Below the pieces are notes generated by a model. It had not been told where the DNA came from. It saw only the letters and a program-made list of their open reading frames with translations, and made no database searches. The translations under genes were made by a program, and so were the position numbers. Shown here piece by piece: positions 57,550 to 64,000 of a DNA stretch of 64,000 nucleotides. The stretch lies in contig JBDJPA010000011.1 in assembly GCA_039654915.1 (NCBI GenBank), positions 930,001 to 994,000 of the forward strand. The letters are read 5' to 3'. Positions within the stretch are counted from its first letter, which is position 1; the number at the start of each line of letters is the position of its first letter. The DNA is from Aquilaria yunnanensis (lineage: Eukaryota; Streptophyta; Magnoliopsida; Malvales; Thymelaeaceae).

Positions 57550-60500
57550 CTAAATTAAAATGTACCAACTTTTAACCCTTACTCAATTTTTTTACGAATT
57601 GAAGGTACACATCTCGACCCCATTAAAAATATTCAAAATAAATTAGTTATGTATTAGTAGATAACAATTTAGCATAAAAAATAACTATGACATTTGCACT
57701 ATTACTTTTTTTTAAAATTTTTTTTAATTTTACCGACGGTATGATGTCACTAAGTAGGATTAAAATTTAACCCCTAGTAAACTTTTATATGACTTTATGG
57801 TACACATATCCACTACATTACACATTTTTAAAATAAATAAGTTATGTATTAGTACATACCAATTTAACAACAAAAATAAATATCAGATAACAACTATTAC
57901 TTTTTTTTTTTAGTTGATAATTTTAGCGCCGGTTAACCGTCATTAATTTAAAGAATCATTTACCAACCCATAACCCCTACTAAATAAACATCTCAACTTC
58001 TGTATATATAATCAAAAAAAATTACTCATGTTACAATAGATAACAATTGAGCATAAAAAATAATTATTATAGGAGAAGTATTAATATTTTTGGCCTTTTT
58101 TTATTTTAGCGACGTCTATGCGTCACTAACTTAGCGACGGCAATGTGTCACTAACTTAGCGACGGCAATACGTCACTAAATTAGCGACGGCAATACGTCA
58201 CTAACTTAGCGACGGTAATACGTCACTAACTCAGCCACGGTAATACGTCACTAACTCAGCCACGGCAACCAGTCACTAACCTATAGCGACAGTAATCCGT
58301 TCTGGCGCTAAATTAAAATGTACCAACTTTTAATTAACCCCTTACAAATATTTTTATAAATTGAAGGTACACATCTCAACTACAGTAAATATATTCAAAA
58401 TAAATTAGTTATGTATTAGTAGATAACAATTTAGCGTAAAAAATAACCGTCCACATAAGAACTATTATTTTTTTTAAATTTTTTTAAATTTTACCGACGG
58501 TAAGACATCACTAAGTAGGACATAACTAAATTTCCGTTAATTTTTTTTAATTTTACCGACGGTAAGACGTCACTAAGTAGGATTAAAATTTAACCCCTAG
58601 TAAACTTTTATACGACTTTATGGTACACATATCCACTACATTACACATTTTTAAAATAAATAAGTTATGTATTAGTACATACCAATTTAACAACAAAAAT
58701 AAATATCAGATAACAACTATTACTTTTTTTTTTAGTTGATAATTTTAGTGCCGGTTAACCGTCATTAATTTAAAGAATCATTTACCAACCCATAACCCCT
58801 ACTAAATAAACATCTCAACTTCTGTATATATAATCAAAAAAAATTACTCATGTTACAATAGATAACAATTGAGCATAAAAAATAATTATTATAGGAGAAG
58901 TATTAATATTTTTGGCCTTTTTTTAATTTAGCGACGTCTATGCGTCACTAACTTAGCGACGGCAATGCGTCACTAACTTAGCGACGGCAAACCGTCACTA
59001 ACTTAGCGACGGCAATACGTCACTAACTTAGCGACGGCAATACGTCACTAAATTAGCGACAGCAATACGTCACTAACTTAGCGACGGTAATACGTCACTA
59101 ACTCAGCCACGGTAATACGTCACTAACTCAGCCACGGCAACCAGTCACTAACCTATAGCGACAGTAATCCGTTCTGGCGCTAAATTAAAATGTACCAACT
59201 TTTAATTAACCCCTTACAAATATTTTTATAAATTGAAGGTACACATCTCAACTACAGTAAATATATTCAAAATAAATTAGTTATGTATTAGTAGATAATA
59301 ATTTAGCGTAAAAAATAACCGTCCACATAAGAACTATTATTTTTTTTTAATTTTTTTAAATTTTACCGACAGTAAGACATCACTAAGTAGGACATAACTA
59401 AATTTCCGTTAATTTTTTTTAATTTTACCGACGGTAAGACGTCACTAAGTAGGATTAAAATTTAACCCATAGTAAACTTTTATACGACTTTATGGTACAC
59501 ATATCCACTACATTACACATTTTTAAAATAAATAAGTTATGTATTAGTACATACCAATTTAACAACAAAAATAAATATCAGATAACAACTATTACTTTTT
59601 TTTTTAGTTGATAATTTTAGCGCCGGTTAACCGTCATTAATTTAAAGAATCATTTACCAACCCATAACCCCTACTAAATAAACATCTCAACTTCTGTATA
59701 TATAATCAAAAAAAATTACTCATGTTACAATAGATAACAATTGAGCATAAAAAATAATTATTATAGGAGAAGTATTAATATTTTTGGCCTTTTTTTATTT
59801 TAGCGATGTCTATGTGTCACTAACTTAGCGACGCAGTCGCTAACTTAGCGACGGCAATGCGTCACTAACTTAGCGACGGCAAACCGTCACTAACTTAGCG
59901 ACGGCAATACGTCACTAACTTAGCGACGGCAATACGTCACTAAATTAGCGACGGCAATACGTCACTAACTTAGCCACGGTAATACGTCACTAACTCAGCC
60001 ACGGTAATACGTCACTAACTCAGCCACGGCAACCAGTCACTAACCTATAGCGACAGTAATCCGTTCTGGCGCTAAATTAAAATGTACCAACATTTAATTA
60101 ACCCCTTACAAATATTTTTATAAATTGAAGGTACACATCTCGACTACAGTAAATATATTCAAAATAAATTAGTTATGTATTAGTAGATAACAATTTAGCG
60201 TAAAAAATAACCGTCCACATAAGAACTATTATTTTTTTTAAATTTTTTTAAATTTTACCGACGGTAAGACATCACTAAGTAGGACATAACTAAATTTCCG
60301 TTAATTTTTTTTAATTTTACCGACGGTAAGACGTCACTAAGTAGGATTAAAATTTAACCCCTAGTAAACTTTTATACGACTTTATGGTACACATATCCAC
60401 TACATTACACATTTTTAAAATAAATAAGTTATGTATTAGTACATACCAATTTAACAACAAAAATAAATATCAGATAACAACTATTACTTTTTTTTTAGTT

Positions 60501-60700
60501 GATAATTTTAGCGCCGGTTAACCATCATTAATTTAAAGAATCATTTACCAACCCATAACCCCTACTAAATAAACATCTCAACTTCTGTATATATAATCAA
60601 AAAAAATTACTCATGTTACAATAGATAACAATTGAGCATAAAAAATAATTATTATAGGAGAAGTATTAATATTTTTGGCCTTTTTTTATTTTAGCGACGT
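57550..60700. repeat. Long-period tandem repeat, about four units of 820-890 bp
   Basis: The word TAGTTGATAATTTTAG recurs at about 57911, 58733, 59605 and 60496. Each unit joins an AT-rich spacer (AAATTAAAATGTACCAAC, TTATGTATTAGTA) to a cluster of TTAGCGACGGCAATACGTCA units. The middle units are almost identical, indicating recent expansion by unequal exchange; the number of short units per cluster differs between copies. Confidence 0.92.
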
Positions 60701-60922
60701 CTATGCGTCACTAACTTAGCGACGGCAAGCCGTCACTAACTTTAGCGACTACTTGCCGTCACTAACTTAGCGACGGTTGCCCGTCACTAAAATATTAGCG
60801 ACGAACAGCCGTCGCTAAACTCTCACCGGACTTTTAGCGACTATTAACCGTCGCTAATTAGCGACGGTTTTTAGCCGTCGCTAAAAACGCCGTCGCTAAT
60901 TCCATTTTTTCTAGTAGTGAAA

Positions 60923-62728
60923 GACTTAGCCCTTTATTTTGTGTAGTTATTATATTATTAATTTTTAGGAAAAGAATTTTAAAAATATGTACAATTGAAC
61001 TTTTCTTGGTAGATATTGCGTTTACAATAACTAATTGTACAGAATACATATTTAAGGTGAAATCCAAGATGTTGTGTCACAATATACCACAAAATTTGGG
61101 ATCTGATCATATAGTGTGACGTGAAGGATTTAGGAATTCTTAAAAAGGAGATTTCTTAAGCCCGTCTGGATGGGAATATACCAAAATTGACACGTTTAGA
61201 CAATATTAATTAAAGTTATGATTAGAGAAAATTTTAGGATTGGACAATTATAATTTCAAATTGGAAACTATTGAGTGGTATTTTATTTGCCCAAAAGATA
61301 TATTAAAATTTTAAGTTGGAATCAACTGATGGGGCAGTTGATACCACGTAATCAAACACCAAATATCTATATTTTATATCATTAACTATGAGAGATAAAC
61401 AATTGATATCACATCATGAGAGAAGTAGTAACCAAAGTTTTTATAGCAAAATTATAAGATTGGGCAAGTGTAATTCTGAGTTGGATAAATCTCTTAATAT
61501 TGCATCTAATAATAGAGTGGTCCCAGCTCCTCTTGCATCTAGATATATTTCACTATCTCTCTAGCAAGATAACTTTTTTACCTTATTTTAAGTAGGTCTC
61601 TAATTTTCATTTTATTCTTTTAAAATTTTCAATGTCAAATTTCTTTAATTATGTTTTTTCTATTAATTTTACAGTTAAAGTTTGACAAAATTCTACTTTT
61701 TTTTCCCTCCACTCAAGTCACCCTCAAATCTATAAATTTAACATTTTTTGTCCATTTCTCTGTCATGCTTTCCAACTTCCAGGAAAAAATGTCTCAATCA
61801 TCTCTCTCCGTCTTTGCCCCAACTTCACCACCACATCCTTCGCCTTTCCACTCGCCTAAGCTCCTCCGCTTCTACCCAGACACCGCGCCTTCTCCTCCAT
61901 TCTCCTTTCCTTCATCTACACCCTCTCTGCTGGCGTAATTCAACAATTGCTTTCTTCTTTGACCGATGTCCTTTTATGTTCCTGGGTGGACCCATTTCCC
62001 TCCACATTGACTGGCAAACCGCATGGCAGGAGCAAGAAGAAGCCAGGACCGGAGGAGCAAGACGAACCCATCCACGGGTTGGAACTTGTTAGGGTTGCAC
62101 TAAAGGGAGAAATTCGAAGAAAAATGTTTACAAAAAAAAAAAAAATAAACCAACAGAACTAGGTCATCACTTCCTAGCTTGGTTTTATTGTGTTCGCCTT
62201 TTTGGGTACTGATCAATTGTTTTGGGTACTTGGGTTCTTTCATTTTTATTTGAATTTTTGTTTGCGTTGAATTTTTCAACACACACATAGCTTTCTGTCT
62301 CATTCTAACGTCACCAACAACAGGTGACGCTCATGAATGGTGGGAGGTGAAGCGGAATGGCAGCGGGTGACTGGGAGTAGTGGTGGCGATGAGATCGGCA
62401 TCAAAAGCGGTGGGTTGTAGAATGGCCCACAACACCCTCTTCTCTCAGATCTCCTTAATTCAAGACGGGGGGATTCGATTGGATTGAACAGCTATTGGAG
62501 GCGATGTTGGATGGCCGTTGATGCAAGAGGCAGCGGTGTCAGACATTCTGGTGGCCGAATTGGTCATGAGATTGGAGGACGGTTGAGGTGAGTAGTCGTC
62601 GCAAAGATGGTTGAGGAAGATGGAAAAAGTTAGGTCTCTAGGCGTAAGGGGACAAAAATCTATATATTACAGTTTACATTTTCCACAGAAATTCCATCAA
62701 AGTTAATAATGAAAGTGACAAAAGGACC
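60923..62728. other. Intergenic; one possible decayed first exon at 61788-62130
   Basis: 61000-61560 is AT-rich, with two similar stretches near 61234 and 61450 (ATTATAAGATTGGGCAAG type). At 61788 an ATG opens MSQSSLSVFAPTSPPHPSPF..., Ser/Pro-rich like an organelle transit peptide, stopping at 61938. A different frame at 61950-62105 reads SKKKPGPEEQDEPIHGLELV followed by RVALKGE, which looks conserved. Together they could be a frameshifted first exon of a host gene, but I cannot name it. 62290-62640 is GC-richer and non-coding. Confidence 0.35.
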
Positions 62729-63640
62729 ACAATTAAGGAGTAAATTGTATAAATGGTCCATAACCCTTAGTTATTATTTCTTTTTACTATCTAACCTATT
62801 GAATGTTTTGTTTTAATCTTAAACCTATTAAAATTATTTCATTTTGGTCCCTCATTATATGAAGTTCATTAACTCAAAATAATTATCTAACAGAAATTTT
62901 TAAAATTCTAATTTAAATATTCAGTAGTTGAATTTCAATAAATTTAAATATTTTAATTTTTTTATAGTAAATATACAATTTAAATTAATAGTTTTTTCTT
63001 TCTACATAAAATAAGTTCAATTTAAAAAAATAAAAAAAATGTTTTGAATTTTTCATTAGCTATAAAAAATTATTATACAGATTAAATTTATTGTAAGACA
63101 GTTACCGGATAATTTAAATTATGATCTAAAAAATTGTTATCAAACAAATACTTTAAGTTAACAAATTTCATCAAATTGAGACCAAAATAAAACGTTTTCA
63201 ATAGATTTAGGACTAAAAAGAAATGTTTTAATAGGTTTGGAACTAAAACAGAATATTTAATAAGTTAGGGACTAAAATGAAACAATGACTAAATGTTAGG
63301 AACTATTCATAAAATTCACTCCACAATTAAGATAAAATTTAACACTTTAAAAATATTAAGAGGATAAAATAAAAATTAGAAATCCATTTAAGATAACATG
63401 AAAAGATTAAGGACTATAAATAAATTTTAATGTATTTTATATAGAGCGGACTACCAAAAGAAAATATAGAGCAGTGCTATAGTATCGTGTTATTTTATTT
63501 TGAAAAAGAATAAAATAAAAGCTAGATTTTAAACTTAAGCGTAATGCATAAAATATGATTGTAAAAGATAGTAGAGCCTATGTTAAATTCGTAGCCATAG
63601 AAAAGGAACCGGACCATCAAGTGCAATTGGAAGTAGAGAT
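62665..63640. repeat. Dispersed repeat R2, copy 2
   Basis: Aligns with 15140..15444 plus 19151..19235. It keeps the empty site of the Helitron near 63556 (AAAATATGATTGTAAAAG) and is itself interrupted by MULE-3. Confidence 0.7.
62739..63321. mobile_element. Mutator-like MITE (MULE-3), 583 bp
   Basis: A perfect 10-bp direct repeat CACAATTAAG flanks it (62729..62738 and 63322..63331). The ends are inverted repeats of more than 110 bases beginning GAGTAAATTGTATAAATGG on the left and GAGTGAATTTTATGAATAG read from the right. R2 copy 1 near 15205 lacks it. No coding capacity is seen. Confidence 0.88.
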
Positions 63641-64000
63641 GGAACATGGGCCGGTTCAACCTGGCCCAAACCAGGATCGGTTTGTAAGTCAAACCCAACC
63701 TGATTCGGTCAAATTTGCCCCACTCTGCCCCGGACAAAACACTAAAATATATGAGCCAAATATGGGCTCTGAAGGAGATAATAGCGCAAAACAGACCGAC
63801 CCATCCCAAAACTGCCCCCGCGACATGACCTACCTTGCCTCGCAAAACTGGCCCAGGACCGGTCCGGTCCTGGAGCACCCCATCGACTCTTTCCTTTAAT
63901 AGACACCTATAAAAAAAAATTTTAAAATCAGTTAATTACACAATAGGGCCTCTAACGATTTTCTGCTTCATTTTAACCCCTAAAATTTCATTTTTACCTC
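63641..64000. other. Intergenic, no gene seen
   Basis: Contains GGCCCGGTT-like low-complexity words (GGGCCGGTTCAACC, GACCGGTCCGGTCC) that keep frames open on both strands (63522..63878). There is no recognisable domain. Confidence 0.5.

Larger units (their letters stand above)
52256..60919. mobile_element. Large CACTA element carrying host gene fragments (CACTA-4)
   Basis: The termini are CACTACTAGAAAAA on the left and TTTTTTCTAGTAGTG on the right, flanked by the 3-bp duplication AAA (52253..52255 and 60920..60922): canonical CACTA (En/Spm) structure, 8,664 bp. TTAGCGACGGC-type subterminal repeats occupy 52275-52865 on the left and several kilobases on the right. No transposase was recognised, so it is non-autonomous. 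The interior (53000-56800) holds spliced-gene fragments of a kinesin-7 and an aspartic protease with introns retained, so DNA rather than mRNA was captured. Confidence 0.95.

Noticed and set aside
1..64000. tRNA, rRNA or small nuclear RNA genes
   Set aside because: No A/B-box plus cloverleaf pattern or conserved rRNA words were seen on either strand; only primer sites complementary to tRNA-Met occur, within copia elements.

Overview
This window looks like nuclear DNA of a flowering plant, most likely a eudicot. It is AT-rich and built mostly of nested transposable elements: Ty1/copia, CACTA, Mutator-like (MULE), Helitron, Stowaway and non-LTR elements. It carries plant telomere-type (TTTAGGG-like) repeats, a wall-associated receptor kinase and pieces of plant kinesin-7 and nepenthesin-like protease genes. 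I see no tRNA, rRNA, CRISPR or prokaryotic operon structure. Species cannot be named from sequence alone.

Only one nearly complete host gene is visible: a WALL-ASSOCIATED KINASE (WAK/WAKL) on the minus strand. Exon 1 is at 45351..44496, exon 2 at 32456..32298 and exon 3 at 32151..30953. Splice phases agree and give about 737 residues. Intron 1 is about 12 kb. It holds a short non-LTR retroposon (32593..32842), a very long inverted-repeat element (about 34692..44283), a MITE-like insert and a decayed 5.2-kb copia element (38890..44110). No in-frame ATG opens exon 1; a GTG stands where it is expected, so the gene may have lost its start.

Layout: 1-3260, dispersed repeats and a possible LTR relic. 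3260-14580, duplicated block A, which contains an LTR-bounded defective copia (4874..7863), a MITE (9762..10099) and a CACTA element packed with telomere-like repeats (11207..14068). 15445-19150, a Helitron on the minus strand. 20147-21325, a small CACTA. 22284-23361, a MULE with a perfect 9-bp target duplication. 23850-24870, a foldback-like repeat. 25137-26690, a second copy of a left-end repeat, carrying a 761-bp MULE. 27095-30412, a CACTA-like element with hairpin arrays. 30953-45351, the WAK gene. 45480-52000, duplicated block B, with a Stowaway MITE and a 1.5-kb solo LTR. 52256-60919, an 8.66-kb CACTA that has captured kinesin-7 and aspartic-protease gene fragments. 61000-64000, intergenic DNA with a 583-bp MULE.

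Blocks A and B are old copies of each other in the same orientation. Most of their length differences are explained by transposon insertions that have an empty counterpart site in the other copy, so the window records its own insertion history. The Helitron and the 761-bp and 583-bp MULEs likewise have empty partner sites elsewhere in the window.
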